Shown in pieces: positions 45,113-57,551 of a stretch of 64,000 nt of DNA (its first letter is position 1; every line of letters begins with the position of its first letter). The notes under the pieces were generated by a model that was given only the letters and a program-made list of their open reading frames with translations, was not told the origin of the DNA and made no database searches. Position numbers and translations under genes: made by a program. The stretch comes from Costus lasius (Eukaryota; Streptophyta; Magnoliopsida; Zingiberales; Costaceae): the NCBI GenBank assembly GCA_027563935.2, contig CM050454.1, positions 25,789,501 through 25,853,500 on the forward strand, written 5' to 3'.

Positions 45113-47550
45113 TTGGACTGACGAATGCACCTGCTGTTTTCATGGATTTGATGAACAGGGTATTCCATGAATTGCTTGACTCTTGTGTGGTAGTCTTTAT
45201 AGACGATATTTTGGTATACTCACGGACTACTTCAGATCATGTCAGTGACTTACGCAGAGTGCTGGAGGTTCTGAGGAAGAACCGGTTATATGCCAAGGCT
45301 AGTAAGTGTGAGTTCTGGCTAGAGAAGATCAGTTTCCTTGGACATGTGATTTCTGGTCAGGGGGTGTCTGTGGATCCAGTTAAAGTGCAAGCCATCCTTA
45401 ATTGGGGAAGACCGACTAGTGCTACTGAGATCAGGAGTTTTCTGGGTTTGGCAGGTTACTACCGGCGATTTGTTGAGGGATTCTCCAAGCTGGCGGGTCC
45501 TTTAACTAAATTAACTAGAAAGGAGGCTAAGTTTATTTGGGATGACAAGTGTGAAGAGAGCTTCCAAGAGCTGAAGAGAAGGTTGACTAGTACACCGATC
45601 CTCATTATTCCTAGTGATGGGGAAAGGTTTACTGTATATACGGATGCTTCAGGCAAAGGGTTGGGTTGTGTCTTGATGCAGAAGGGTTCTGTGGTAGCCT
45701 ATGCTTCGAGACAACTGAAGGAGTATGAGTTGAACTACCCTACTCATGACTTAGAGTTGGCGGCCGTAGTCTTTGCTTTGAAGATATGGCGTCACTATTT
45801 GTTGGGACAGGAGTTTGATCTGTTCACTGATCACCAGAGTCTCAAGTATATCTTCACTCAGAAGGAGTTGAACATGAGACAGAGAAGATGGATGGAGTTG
45901 ATCAAAGACTATGACTTCTCCATTCAGTATCAGGCTGGAAAGGCCAATGTGGTGGCGGATGCACTGAGCAGATATCCAGTTACTTCAGTAGCGGCACTAC
46001 GAGTCAGTGAGTGGCGGTTACTGCAGGAGTTCAGCGATCTCAGGATCAGTGTTTCTCCTAGAGTTCAGTCGGGTTATGTGGCTTTTCTCAGAGTACAGTC
46101 TGCTTTGTTGCAGAAGATCAGAGATCAGTAGTCTGTGGATCCGAGATTAGGTCAGATCAGGGATAGTCTGGTTGATGGCGCAGTTCAGGATTTTAGCCTG
46201 TCTGATGATGGTATTCTTCGATTTCATGGAAGGGTATGTGTCCCTGAGGAACCGAGCTTGAGGAAAGAAATATTGGAGGACAGCCATAACTCCAAATATT
46301 CTCTACATCCTGGCGTGACTAAGATGTATCAAGACCTCAAGAAAAGTTTTTGGTGGCCGGGTATGAAGAAAGAAGTATCTGATTTTGTCTCTAGGTGTTT
46401 AACCTGTCAGACTGTAAAGGCTGAACACTAGAAGCTTGGTGGTTTGTTGCAGCCCCTTCCTATTCCTGAGTGGAAGTGGGAATGCATCAGTATGGATTTT
46501 GTATGTGGTTTGCCCAGAACCAGATTGGGTCATGATGCTATTTGGGTGATTGTTGATAGACTCACTAAATCAGCCCATTTTCTCCCGATTAAGATGACTT
46601 ATTCGTTAGAGAGGCTGGCTAGATTGTACATTGATGAGATAGTCAGACTGCATGGAGTTCCTGTTGATATTGTGTCTGATAGGGACTCTCGGTTTTTGTC
46701 CAGATTTTGAAAGAGTTTACAGGAGGGTTTGGGTACTAAGTTGAGTTTTAGTACAGCATACCATCCTCAGTCTGATGGCCAGACGGAGCGTACTATACAG
46801 ACTCTAGAAGATTTGTTGAGAGCCTATGTGGTCGATTGGAGTTCTGAGTGGAACCGGGATCTATCTTTGATAGAGTTTACTTATAATAATAGCTTCCACT
46901 CCAGTATTCAGATGGCTCCTTATGAGGCTTTGTATGGAAGAAGGTGTAGGACTCCCTTGTGTTGGGAGGAAACTGGTGACAGAATGATTTTGAGATCTGA
47001 TGCAGTACAGGAGACTACTGATAAGGTCAGAGAGATCCGGGATAAACTGAAAATTGCTCGGGACAGACAGAAGAGTTATGCTGACGACCGTCGTCGTTCC
47101 TTGGAGTTTATGGTAGGGGATCATGTGTTCTTGAAGGTGTCACCTACTAAGGGTGTAATGAGGTTTGGCAAAAAGGGTAAGTTGAGCCCTAGGTTTGTAG
47201 GCCCTTTTGATATTATTGAGAGAATTGGTCCAGTGGCTTACCGATTAGCTTTACCTCCTGCTATGGATCATGTGCATAATGTATTCCATGTCTCTGCTTT
47301 GAGGAAATATCATCCTGATCCATCTCATGTGTTGGAGTTAGAACCTCTTCAGATTCAGAGTGACTTGACATTTGAGGAAAGACCTCTTCGGATTGTGGAT
47401 AGAAAGGATAAAGTTTTGAGGAACAAGACTATACCTTTGGTAAAGGTTATCTGGGGAAATCAGTCAGTTGAGGAGGCGACATGGGAGACTGAAGCTGATA
47501 TGAGGAAATTTTATGCTTACCTCTTTGATGATATGGATGCTGAGCTTTAG
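45109..47550 (+). pseudogene. D2 pol remnant (RT to chromodomain-like tail) with three nonsense codons
   Basis: The protein is close to D1 ([19 protein letters not shown], integrase [23 protein letters not shown]). Three in-phase stops are visible: TAG at 46129-46131 and TAG at 46429-46431 (CAG in D1), and TGA at 46708-46710 (TGG in D1). The tail at 47100-47550 is open and includes GPFDIIERIGPVAYRL and the chromodomain-like VKVIWGNQSVEEATWE. The ATG at 45100 belongs to the filler and is not a real start. The remnant cannot make an active enzyme. Confidence 0.92.
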
Positions 47551-47566
47551 AGGACTAAAGCTTTAT

Positions 47567-47579
47567 AAGGAGGGAGGGA
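47567..47579 (+). promoter_or_regulatory. D2 polypurine tract
   Basis: AAGGAGGGAGGGA lies directly before the LTR start TGTAAGATCC at 47580. Confidence 0.85.
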
Positions 47580-48436
47580 TGTAAGATCCAAGGATCTTGA
47601 GTCCTGGTAAGCATTATTTTGATTTAGTCTAAAATTATTGACTGTGATATTTTTATGTATTGGTTGTTAATAGTTATTTAATTAGAGATTATTTGTTTGA
47701 TTATTGGCTGTTAATTTATGATAAATTATTATTAGTTGTTCATGATAAATTAATTAGGAATTATGGGTTGTAAGTTGTTAGTTAATTAATTAGACCTTAT
47801 TGGATATTAATTAAATCCTTATTGGATTTGTACTTAAGTGAATTAATTAATTGGATGTTAATTTAAATTCATATTGGATTTTCACTTAAACCATGGGTTA
47901 TTGGGTTATTGGATATTAGATTTAAAATTCGAAATTATTAGTTAAATGGGTTAAACCCTTTTGGAATTAATTGGTTAATGGGTTTAAAATTTAAAAACCC
48001 AAAGTTTAAGTAGTAATTTCGGCTAGGGTAGAGGTTTTGGCGATTTTTGGCTTGAAGAAAAACCTTGGGCGACGGCTAGGAGGAAGAAGGCGATTTCCTT
48101 GAAGGCTTGGACGATTTTCCTCTTCCTCTTCCTTTTCCTTGGCCGGCATCTTTGATTTGGGTGGCGTTCTTTTCCATTGGTGGTGGCAAGGCTCTAGACG
48201 AATTTTTGGAAGGGTTTTCTTATTAGTATTCACGGTTCAAGGTGAGTGGAATGTCTTGTTTGACCTATGAACTTAGTTGTGTTAATTGATATATTGAATG
48301 GATTGGAAATTTTGGAAATTTTACCATGTTAAAACCGTAATTATGCAAAGTGTATGTAAGGTATGAAAACCGAATTTAGGGCATTGTTATTCATGATAAC
48401 CGAATTGTATTTCTCCATGAAAACCTAATTTTCCAT

Positions 48437-48680
48437 GTAAACCGAATTGATCTTGATAATTGTTATGAAAACCGAATTTAGATGTTAATTATGAAAACCG
48501 AATTGATCTTGATAATTGGTATGAAAACCGAATTTAGATGTTAATTATGAAAACCGAATTGATCTTGATAATTGGTATGAAAACCGAATTTTGATGTTAA
48601 TTATGAAAACCGAAATAATCTTGATAATTGTTATGAAAACTGAAATTTTGATTTAATTATGAAAACCGAAATCTTGATGA
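48437..48680 (+). repeat. 56-bp tandem repeat in D2 LTR
   Basis: GATGTTAATTATGAAAACCG recurs at 48481, 48537 and 48593, exactly 56 bp apart, with partial units on both sides. Each unit holds two copies of GAAAACCGAAT. The D1 LTR has scattered copies of the same motif but not this regular array. Confidence 0.85.
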
Positions 48681-49574
48681 TTATTTAACCGAAAATTTGT
48701 ATGAAATTTAAGGTGTTTTTATAGGGAATTTTGGTAGCATTAAATCATTGAATTTTGAGTATGAAATCCTTGTTATCTAGATATATTTTTTTTAGTATGA
48801 ATTTCGAGTATTAAATCAGTGATTTTATCCCGTTAGTAAGAATACATGTTTTACATTTTATGTTGATTTTATGGATACTTGTTAACTGCAATGTTGAGAA
48901 ATTGTTTGAGAAATTTGGGTGATAACCTAGTGAGGTTTGACTGAACTAATCAGCATGAAACCTAAGGACCACACTACTTTATATGATTGTTAATATTATG
49001 TAATTATGTGATTTTTAAATATTAGGTGTTTATGTGATTTTTTTGGAATATTATGTTGTTATGTGAATTGTGAACATTATGTGGTTATGAGATTTTTGAA
49101 AATTATGTAATTATGGGAATTTTGAATATTATGTGTTATGTGTTGGTTAGGACTATGGCTAAGTGTAACCGGGTACTCATTGGATAGTCTTTATGTGATA
49201 TGTTAAGGGTTTGAATTCCAGCCCTGTATTTGATATGTGAGGAGGTTGATGTTCAGCCTGCCTATTATGATTATTGTGATGGGGGTTGATGTTCAGCCTG
49301 CCCGATATGATTTTTGTGATGACTATCCTAGAGTCTAGTTGACACTTAGGAGTCCACCTTTGTGAAATATGAATTAAGATATGTCTGTTGTCCAGTAGGA
49401 ACCTTTTGGGAGAACGGGTTTTGACGCAAAGTGCCATGTCTTGGTCGGACAGGGGCCACCTCTTGATGTCATTACTCTTTTATGTTATGGGGTGATATAA
49501 GACGCAAAGTGCCATGTCTTGATCAGACAGGGGCCACCTCTTGATGTCATCACTCTCATTTTGTGATATGGGGT

Positions 49575-51293
49575 TGTAGGGTCCCCTTCAAGGGGGAGCG
49601 CAAGCATGTGAAACCCCTTTCAAGAGGGGGGCGAAAACACTAAAGGGGGTGGCGCATAACTTTGATAGCGGAAGCATGTGTTTTCAACGATTTTAGCATG
49701 AGCATATGATCAACTTGAATGAGTTAGATCTATACCATAGCCATAGAGTTGGAGGTCGGCTTGGAAGAAGAGATCGAATAGGGGTCTCCTCCACAAGATG
49801 CGCACACAAGATGAGGATGCGCTCACTTCCTTGGTGCTCCTTGTGCTAGCAAGGTTCCAAGAGTTGTCCTTGATCGAGTAAAGAGAAGAGATGATCACTT
49901 CCTTTGGTTGGCCGGTCCTTCTCTTGTCGTCCACACCCAAATTCTCTCGAGACTCGTCGAGCAAGAGCAAGGAGACAAGAGTTCAATGAGCCTTCAAGCC
50001 GTTTTGGCGTTTCAAGGAGACATGCGCTCAATGACTTTCCAAAAATGGAAAATCCATTAAGCCATGCGTTCTCACTTCTAGCAAACCGCCCAAAACGCTT
50101 TATGGATCGAACCATGGGTTCACCCATGTGAACCGGTTCAATCCAAATTGGTCCAAACCAATTTGGTTCAAAGACCAAACCAAGCCAATCGGTCTAGATC
50201 AACCAAACCCTAAGGTTTCCAATCTAACCGTTCATCTCATGATGCTCTTGATCTCACCGATCTTGCATCAATACTCTCGATCGAAGCTTACCGATCTCAA
50301 GCCCTAATCAATCAAACATGATCAGACTGGATCTCACTTACAATCAGAGTTTAAACTCCTTTAAACTGAACCGAAACAATTCAGTCCACACGATCTGACT
50401 CAAGTAAGCCATATCATCAAATTGTGCGACCCTGAGGGTTTCCTTTAAATGTCGGTAACGATAACTTACGTTATCACGATCAGTGAGGGGTATCTAGCAA
50501 CACATCACTGTCTCCCGATATAAAGGAAAGAGTCTTCCAAGACTACACCCAAACCACAGCATAAGTGTGAATCAAACTCACGAGGCATGCATGTTTCCTT
50601 TGCCACTGGATGTTCTTATTGGACAAGCATGTCAAGCCTGTAACTCCAATATGATGAGCATGATTAGATCAGATGATCATAGTCATCTGGGTATGGCCAT
50701 ACACTATCTCAATCATCTCATACAGGGGGGCCCTTTAGAACATCACACTCCTTGAACATGGAGACGGCAATCCTTTATCTATCACTAGTGTCCTAACCTG
50801 ACTCAAGCTCATCATCCAAGATAGTCTATAATCATTATGTTTCAAATGATATTGAACTACCACAAAACAATGACAATCATCATTTAGAAACACAAGTGAT
50901 CTCAAGTCGAAGGACATGTGCCACTTGCTGCTATCAAGGATTATTCACATTGTGACAAACAATTGAATATCCTAGAAGGGTCTGTCCAGTACATCCAATG
51001 TACCCATGATTCTACATCTTATTCCATGCTCGAAGCATCCTATAAGATTAGCACACATATTAGTCTCAATCATATCAAGGCTGTCTCATGTTCACCAAGA
51101 TATCTCGACTAAGGACATAGAGCCTGTCAGCCTAGCTGAACAGCTTTGAGACATTATTCAGTAGTACACTTATTATTGCAGACAAGGTAACAACCTGAAT
51201 AATAACCATGCCTTTATAAACATAAGAGTTTATTACATGATACTTATACAATCCCAAGGCCTCAAACATTAGCCTTAAGGGCATACTCCAACA
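49575..51293 (-). repeat. Solo family-A LTR inside the D2 LTR
   Basis: A 1719-bp LTR reading TGTAGGGTCCCC to CATACTCCAACA on the plus strand is flanked by the target duplicate GGGGT (49570-49574 and 51294-51298), with no internal region. This is the product expected from recombination between the two LTRs of a complete insertion. Its PBS-side end carries a duplicated terminal module (49575-49608, then TGAAACCCC from 49609). Confidence 0.93.
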
Positions 51294-52374
51294 GGGGTGT
51301 CGTAGAGCAAAGTGCCACGTCATGACCTGGCGGGGGCCACCTCTTGAATCTACACACAATCCATCGATGTGTTATGGGGTGATAGAGCAAAGTGCCACGT
51401 CGTGACCTGGCGGGGGCCACCTCTTGATTCTACTCACTATCCATGTTTATGTGTTGCACGAGATTTTGCAGCTCCCAGTGCTTTGGCCAAGCCGGGTTAG
51501 ACCATATTGGTCACTACTGATTATGCTGGACAACTAGGTTAATTAAGTATGGTGTGGTTAATTGGTTTAGAATATATGTGTTTAATTGGTTTAGAGTAAA
51601 ACTCTAGAACCCGAGTTTGTTATATGCTAGTGTGTACATCTGACTGTCTATATGACTTCTGTTTCTTTATTTTGTTATATGTTGACATAATGTTCCTGTT
51701 AAAGATTTTTTTAAAATAATCTGCCTATATTTTTGATTGTATGTTCTGGATGGTCGATTTAGACTATCCACTCACTGGGCTGTGTAGCTCACCCCTCATT
51801 ATTTTCAGGCATAGAGCAGGGGCGCATTTCTTGAGTGCATTGGCATGGATAATTATGCTATTTGCTGTTTTAAGAACTTTTGTGCTTAATTCTTGGCGGC
51901 CGGTTGTGGCCTTAACATGAATTATATGAACTATGTGAACCATGTGAATTATGTGAATTGTGTTGCCGGCTATTGCAGTCTTATGAGTTTGATTTTTGTG
52001 TCACCGCGGGCTTCAGCCTGGTTTCGGTGTTTGGTATGAGTTTATAAAATCGACTTTGTGGCTTTGTTTTGAATTTCGAATCGAATTGTATTTATGCCAT
52101 CGGATTTGATATAACTGTTGCCTTGCATATGTCTAGTGCAAGGATTGCGTGGTGGCAGGTACCCTTATGTGATTTATGAGATTTGTGTTTTGTGGATTAT
52201 GTGATTTATGAGATTTGTGTTTTGTGAATTTGTATGTATGGATTTATGGAAATTTTCAGATCGTGTTTTTCTTGAACTCGGTTTTACCTAGCATATGAAT
52301 CGATCTTATATGAAACATCCTGTATCATTTGTGAATTGTGCCATTTGTTTGGGGTTAAGATAACGGGATCTTAC

Positions 52375-53977
52375 CTAGCTGATTCTGTACTTCATTTTTG
52401 AACTCTTTGAACTTGTCAAAAGATTCACTTTTATGTCTCATAAGATAGACATAACCATACCTACTGAAATCATCAGTAAAGGTAATGAAGTATGAATAGC
52501 CACCTCTGGCATGTTTACTAAATGGCCCACACACATCACTGTGAATGAGGTCAAGTAAACCTGAAGCCCTTTGACCTTGCTTAGAAAAAGGAGCTTTCGT
52601 CATTTTACCCATTAAACAAGCTTTGCATGTATCAAGCTCCTTATAGGAGAATGATCCCAGTAGTCCATGATCATGCAACCGCTTAATGCGCTTCTTGTTA
52701 ATATGGCCTAAACGACTATGCCATAGCAAGGTGCTGTCATCAGCATACTTGGCTTTCTTATTATCAATGTTTTGTATAGAACATTCCATGTCCAACATGA
52801 ATAACCTATTGTTAATCGACCCAGTAGCATAAACAATATTATCAAAAGAAATAATAGACTTTGAAATATTGCATTCAAAGGAAAACCCTTTCCTGACAAG
52901 AGCAGGAATAGAGATAATATTTTTCGTTATGCTTGGTACAAAATAACAATTGTCCAGTTCCAATACAAGTCCAGATGGTAAAGAGATGTAATAAACGCCT
53001 ACAGCAACAGCAGCAACCCGTGCCTCGTTTCCAACTCGTAGGACCACCTCATGCTGTCCCACCTGTCTTCTTCTCTTGAGTTCCTGTACATTTGAACAAA
53101 TGTGAACTCCACATGCAGTGTCCAACACCCATGAGATAGAAGAAGAAACCATGACTTCAGTAACGAAAATACCTGAGCCAGAAGCGAAACTTCCCTTCTT
53201 GTCTCCTTGGAGCGCTTTACAGTCCTTTTTTCAGTGACCCAGCTGGCCACAGTGGAAACATCTGTATTCCTTCGACCGCTTAACATTTTGTTTCAGAGCC
53301 TTGTTGTAGTTCTTGACAGGGGCTTTGCCCTTCTTCCCTTTCTGCTTGTTCCTAGAAGGAACCATCAAGACAGTGGATGAAGGCTTTCCCTTTAGAGTCA
53401 ACTCTGTAGTCAAGAGCATATTCAGCAACTCTGCCGGGGTACAGTCGATCTTGTTCATATTAAAATTAATGATGAACGGATCAAAAGTAGCCGGAAGAGA
53501 CTGCAGGATAATGTCTACAGCAAGCTCCTGATTGATGGTATGTCCCAGTTTCTCAAGAGCCTCCTTGTACCCAATCATCTTGAGTACGTGAGCTCCCACT
53601 GGACTCCCTTCAGCCAGTTTGCTCTGAAAGAAAAGCTTAGTCAAATTATAGCGTTCTGTCCTAGCCTGTGCAGCATACAGCAGCTTGAGGTTTGCTATAA
53701 TTTGTATAGCAGATAGATCCTCATGCTGACGCTGCAACTCTGGCGTCATAGACGCAAGCATCAGGCAAGCAACATCAATGCTATCATTGACATGCTTCTC
53801 ATAGGCATCCCCAACCGCCCTTGCGGCGTTCGCAGCGGGTTGAGGCGGTATAGCCGTCTAGAGGACATACAGCTTCCTCTCAGCCTTAAGAACAATCTTA
53901 AGGTGTCCGTACCAGTCTGAGAAGTTTGGTCCAGCAAACTTCTCCCTTTCCAGTAGGGATCGCACATTGAAATTTGT
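52375..53977 (-). pseudogene. A2 copia gag, protease and N-terminal integrase part
   Basis: On the minus strand the place of the gag start (53975-53977) reads ACA instead of ATG. In-phase stops lie at 53858-53860 (TAG where A1 has GAG) and 53231-53233 (TGA where A1 has TGG, in the zinc knuckle GHWKKDC). The rest follows A1: capsid, protease WVLDTACG, integrase zinc finger (HSRLGHINKKRI, CKACLMGK) and HSDVCGPF. It ends at NEVQNQLG, where D2 begins. No frameshift is evident. Confidence 0.92.
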
Positions 53978-55747
53978 GGTGTTCGTTGCTGCAGTAATCT
54001 ACAACAATGCAAGAACAGCAAGGTCAGTATCAATGTTTAGAATCAATCCAGGACTTAAGAAAGATTCTTTTCTCACTATTTTATCTGGCTGAAAAATCCA
54101 GAAAAATAGCCCGAAAGAGTTAAACTCTTTTAGTGAGATGGGATCCAGATTTCATACTTGGTCTCCGCGTCCTGCTCAGGCGAGATAAGATGCACAGAGA
54201 GTACAAGCACTAATCTCTGGTAGGCAATCCCTGCAAATCGCCAGCCCGTGCGATTCCCCTTCATCTGGGCAATCCAGCAGACTGTGCCAACTGAGTTGGT
54301 ACAACACAGTCTCTGATCCCATAGATGGCTGCCTCCATATAGCTACAATATGCGCCACATATGTAGCCTACATGGTCAAGCTGACCCGACCTACTCCCTG
54401 GACCACCACGTGCTATGCTGAGCAACGAGAAGCGATAAATCCCTTCCCTGTAACACGCAGGTGTAATCCCACACCATCTGAAGATAGATGGGCGTGCCCA
54501 CTGAGTGGGTACAACACGGCCCCAACGATAGTCAGAACAGTGAGGTTTCGCATCAGAAGGCTATCGTGCTTGATATTTAACGTTTGGATTTTAACGGTCT
54601 TTTATCTTCTTAACTATCATGCAAACCCTATGGTGATAGCAGAAGATTAAATCATGCAATTCTAATTATACAAACAATAAATAGAAAGCATGCTGATCTT
54701 ATGTGGTAAAAGCCCATTAAGCCTAGGTAAGACCTTAACTTAAGTCTTCACTTGAGCTCTTCATGGGTCTTTTGCATCGCATCTGGCCCAACCCAGGGCC
54801 CAAGCGCCCACTGCAGCACAGGTGCGCCCACCAGGTAAATGCGCCTGTCCCAGAGTCGAACCCTGGACCTTCCACCTGGTCAAGCCACTGCTGCATGCGC
54901 TTCTGCCAAGTGTGCTCTGTGCTCATGTCTGATTAAAATTACAATTTAATCTATCTAGACATGATTGACACGCAGGTCAATTACACAATAAATTAATTAA
55001 AATGTGATGCGCACATCACAAGAAAATAATTTACAATTAATACAGGCACGCAGGCCCCAGCACAGCACACATTAAATTGGGCAGCCCACATAAGATTAAA
55101 TAGACACCAAACATGGTATACAATCAACATGTGATCCAATAATAAGAAAATAAAATTTTCAAAACCCCATTGGCATTAATTTTATTTTCCTTATGTGCCA
55201 TACTACCTTACAACGGTCCATTAATAGGGATCCACTCATCAGATCTAGTCAGACCCACTGCCCTTGCATGCACCAAGTCCTAACTGACTTGAGTCGACCC
55301 AGTGGTCAACAATGCATGCAATTGGGCTGAACGACCCTCATGAGTTCAGGCAAGCGGGTGTGACCTCGAGCCCAACTCATGCGCGTTCACTAGTTGTCTC
55401 AACCAGACATCACTACACGCCTGTATGCAGTCGACCTATAGCCACCTCGTGCTTACGCACAGGTGCCATCTGGTCAACCCATCTAGGCTGTCAGATAGTT
55501 TGATCAGACTGGTTGGATCTAGACTCGACTGTGACTTCAACCCTAATAACCCGTCTAAGTGTTTCAAGTAGGCGCCACTTAGATCTAAGGTGAGTCGCGC
55601 AGGTGATGTAGTTTTAAGAAAAACTAATATGCGCCAACAAAAAGATACAACATGTAATATTTTCGCATATAACCTTTAGATCTAGTCTTTTGTGCAAACA
55701 TGGATCACAAAGCAAACATAGCAATCATATTAACATGGAATAACCTC
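53978..55747 (-). other. A2 5' leader
   Basis: It is homologous to the A0 and A1 leaders. The covarying hairpins are kept near 54286-54310 and 54498-54518, and the tRNA-like segment lies at 54840-54909. Confidence 0.7.
54840..54909 (-). other. tRNA-like segment in A2 leader
   Basis: The T-arm-like hairpin at 54850-54866 is identical to those of A0 and A1 although surrounding leader sequence has changed. Confidence 0.5.
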
Positions 55748-55759
55748 GCTCTGATACCA
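55748..55759 (-). promoter_or_regulatory. A2 primer-binding site (initiator Met-tRNA)
   Basis: GCTCTGATACCA on the plus strand, two bases from the LTR. Confidence 0.95.
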
Positions 55760-55761
55760 AT

Positions 55762-56769
55762 TGAAAGTCCCCTAGAAGGGGGAAGTGCGAAACCCTAGAT
55801 AGGCGCATATAAAACTTTTGCAGCGGAAACAAGGGTTTCAAGAGGATCTATGCATGAGATATGATCAACTATAATCGATTGCAAAGATAAGTAAGGAGTC
55901 ATACCATCGCCATTGCTTTGGATGGCGCCTTGGAAGAAGAGAGCAAATGAGATCTCCTCCAAAAGATGCGCACACAAGAAGATGTCGCCTACTCCTTGTT
56001 GATCCTTGTGCTAGCAAGGTTCTCCAAGTGAACCTGATCGAATGGAAGGGAAGAGAAGAATTCTTTTACTTGGCAAGACCTCTCCCTTATCGTCAATGCT
56101 TTTCCACCCGAATGTGTCGAGAGCCCAAAAAAACAAGAGAGACGACAATAGGGCAAGAGAAGAAGCGTGAAGCGAGGCAACGTGAGGCGTGTCCACGATT
56201 AGAGAACATGCTATCCAAAAATAGCAAACCACTTCTCAACGTTCACGCACTCATGAACAAGTCGCAAACCTCTTCTCCCTTGAACCTTGCACTCACTTGA
56301 TGAGCCGGTTCAATTTGGTTTGGTTCAAAGACCAATTAACCCAAGCGATTTGGTCTAGATCATATTAAACCCTAAGGTTCCAGATCTAACCGTTCATCTC
56401 CTGATGCATACAAGGATTATTCACATTGTGACAAGCAATTGAACATCCTAGTAGGGTCTGTCCAGTACATCCAATGTACCCATGAGTCTACATCTTATTC
56501 CATGCTCGAAGCATCCTATAAGATTAGAACACATATTAGTCTCAATCATATCAAGGTTGTCTCATGTTCACCAAGATATCTCTACTAAGGACTATACTGC
56601 ATGTCAGCCTAGCTGAACATCATTGAGACATTATTCAGAAGTATTCATATTGCAGCAGATAATGTAACAATCTGAATAACAACCATTGCCTTTATAAACA
56701 TAGAGTTTATACATGATACTGATATAATCCCAAGGCCTCAAACATTAGCCTTAAGGGCATACCCCAACA
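55762..56769 (-). repeat. A2 5' LTR with a 685-bp internal deletion
   Basis: It aligns with 42140-43832 on both sides of a junction near 56406. The missing part corresponds to 42786-43470. Both ends of the deletion share TGC. The length difference (1693 versus 1008 bp) is fully explained by this one event. Confidence 0.92.
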
Positions 56770-57299
56770 ATCTTCACTTGTATAATCAGGGGAATGTATT
56801 TCTGTTTCCAATGCTATCTCCTGGTTTTGATCAATGAGAGCTAATGCTTGTATAGGAGATTCTTGAGGATCATTGGCTTCATCAAGTCCTGGGTTAAGCT
56901 CTAGAGTATGCTCTAAGGTTGGCTCGCGCTCTAAAGGGGCTGAGCTCTCATCTTCCTTTTGCAAAGACTGCTCCATAAGTCTCTTAACTGCTTGTATAAC
57001 CTCTTCAAATTGTTTATCCATCCAATCAAAGGTGTTAGAGATCTTAGCTTGTGTTGGGTTTTCATCCTTGGGATAAACTATGTGTTCCAAACCTTTATGT
57101 ATAAAGCTATAGAACCAAGGTTTTCTAAAATAATATCCTTGAAAGTCATGCATAAATTCTTTTCCTAATAAAATGTCAAACCCTTCTAAGCTCATGACGT
57201 CACACCAAATTTCAGTTTTGATATTATCTAACATGATGGGGACTAAGCATTAAAAATCAACTACCGCTATAGTAGGGTCATCCCAAGTTATCAAGAGGC
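56770..57299 (-). pseudogene. F: gypsy-like remnant, part 1 (protease-like)
   Basis: The minus-strand frame from 57234 (MLDNIKTEIWCDVMSLEGFDILLGKEFMHDF) is real up to the A2 insertion at 56770. The pattern WCDVMSLEGFDILLGKEFMHDF resembles the C-terminal half of a Ty3/gypsy retropepsin (C has WCDVITMDVAQVLLGRPWLYD). An acidic tail follows (QKEDESSAPLEREPTLEHTLE). The frame is also readable upstream to about 57285 with one stop (near 57248), so the true start is lost. The element family is not identified. Confidence 0.5.
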
Positions 57300-57551
57300 A
57301 CTCCCTTGGCATGGATCTTCTTCCCGAGCCTAGCACCGAGCGTGGAAGAAGAGGACTCGAGCATCAGTTGTGTATGGGACTGCAGAGGGCAAACACTTGG
57401 TGCCTATACATCGCTATCTTCTCAATCGCTATAAGGTATCTTTCTCTTCACATTGTGTCAACTCCCTCACTTGACTCAATCTTCTAGGTTTCAAGGATTG
57501 CTTCCGTTATGTATGTAATAAAAATTTTAAAATCCCCTGGGTTTCCCAACA
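57300..57551 (+). repeat. LTR B fragment (3' end)
   Basis: GGATCTTCTTCCCGAG and the following bases match the end of the B1 LTR at about 3520-3795, ending GGGTTTCCCAACA with a proper CA. It could be the missing end of the 3859-5113 LTR or a separate solo fragment. Confidence 0.65.

Larger units (their letters stand above)
45109..52374 (+). mobile_element. D2: 5'-truncated Tekay/Del-like chromovirus inside A2 pol
   Basis: It begins in the middle of the reverse transcriptase ([11 protein letters not shown]) and runs through RNase H, integrase and tail to the stop at 47548-47550, the polypurine tract at 47567-47579 and an LTR that ends at about 52374. The 5' LTR, gag, protease and first part of RT are missing. 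The LTR is itself interrupted by a solo family-A LTR. No target duplication can be tested because the left end is lost. Confidence 0.9.
47580..52374 (+). repeat. D2 3' LTR, interrupted by a solo LTR
   Basis: It is the reverse complement of the D1 LTR type: TGTAAGATCCAAGGATCTT at the start and GGGATCTTAC at the end (GGGATGTTACA in D1). Removing the solo LTR and one target copy leaves about 3.07 kb. It is more diverged from D1 than the two D1 LTRs are from each other. Confidence 0.88.
42140..56769 (-). mobile_element. A2: old Angela-like copia retrotransposon, disrupted by D2
   Basis: On the minus strand the order is: 5' LTR 55762-56769 (internally deleted), PBS 55748-55759, leader 53978-55747, gag-pol start 52375-53977, D2 and junction 45087-52374, gag-pol end 43853-45086, 3' LTR 42140-43832. 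The target duplication ATCTT is at 42135-42139 and 56770-56774. The LTRs differ by roughly a dozen substitutions over the shared 1008 bp by eye, which makes this the oldest complete A insertion here. Confidence 0.92.

Noticed and set aside
48481..48650. A CRISPR-like array (regular 56-bp units)
   Set aside because: Units are complete tandem copies without unique spacers, in a plant LTR.
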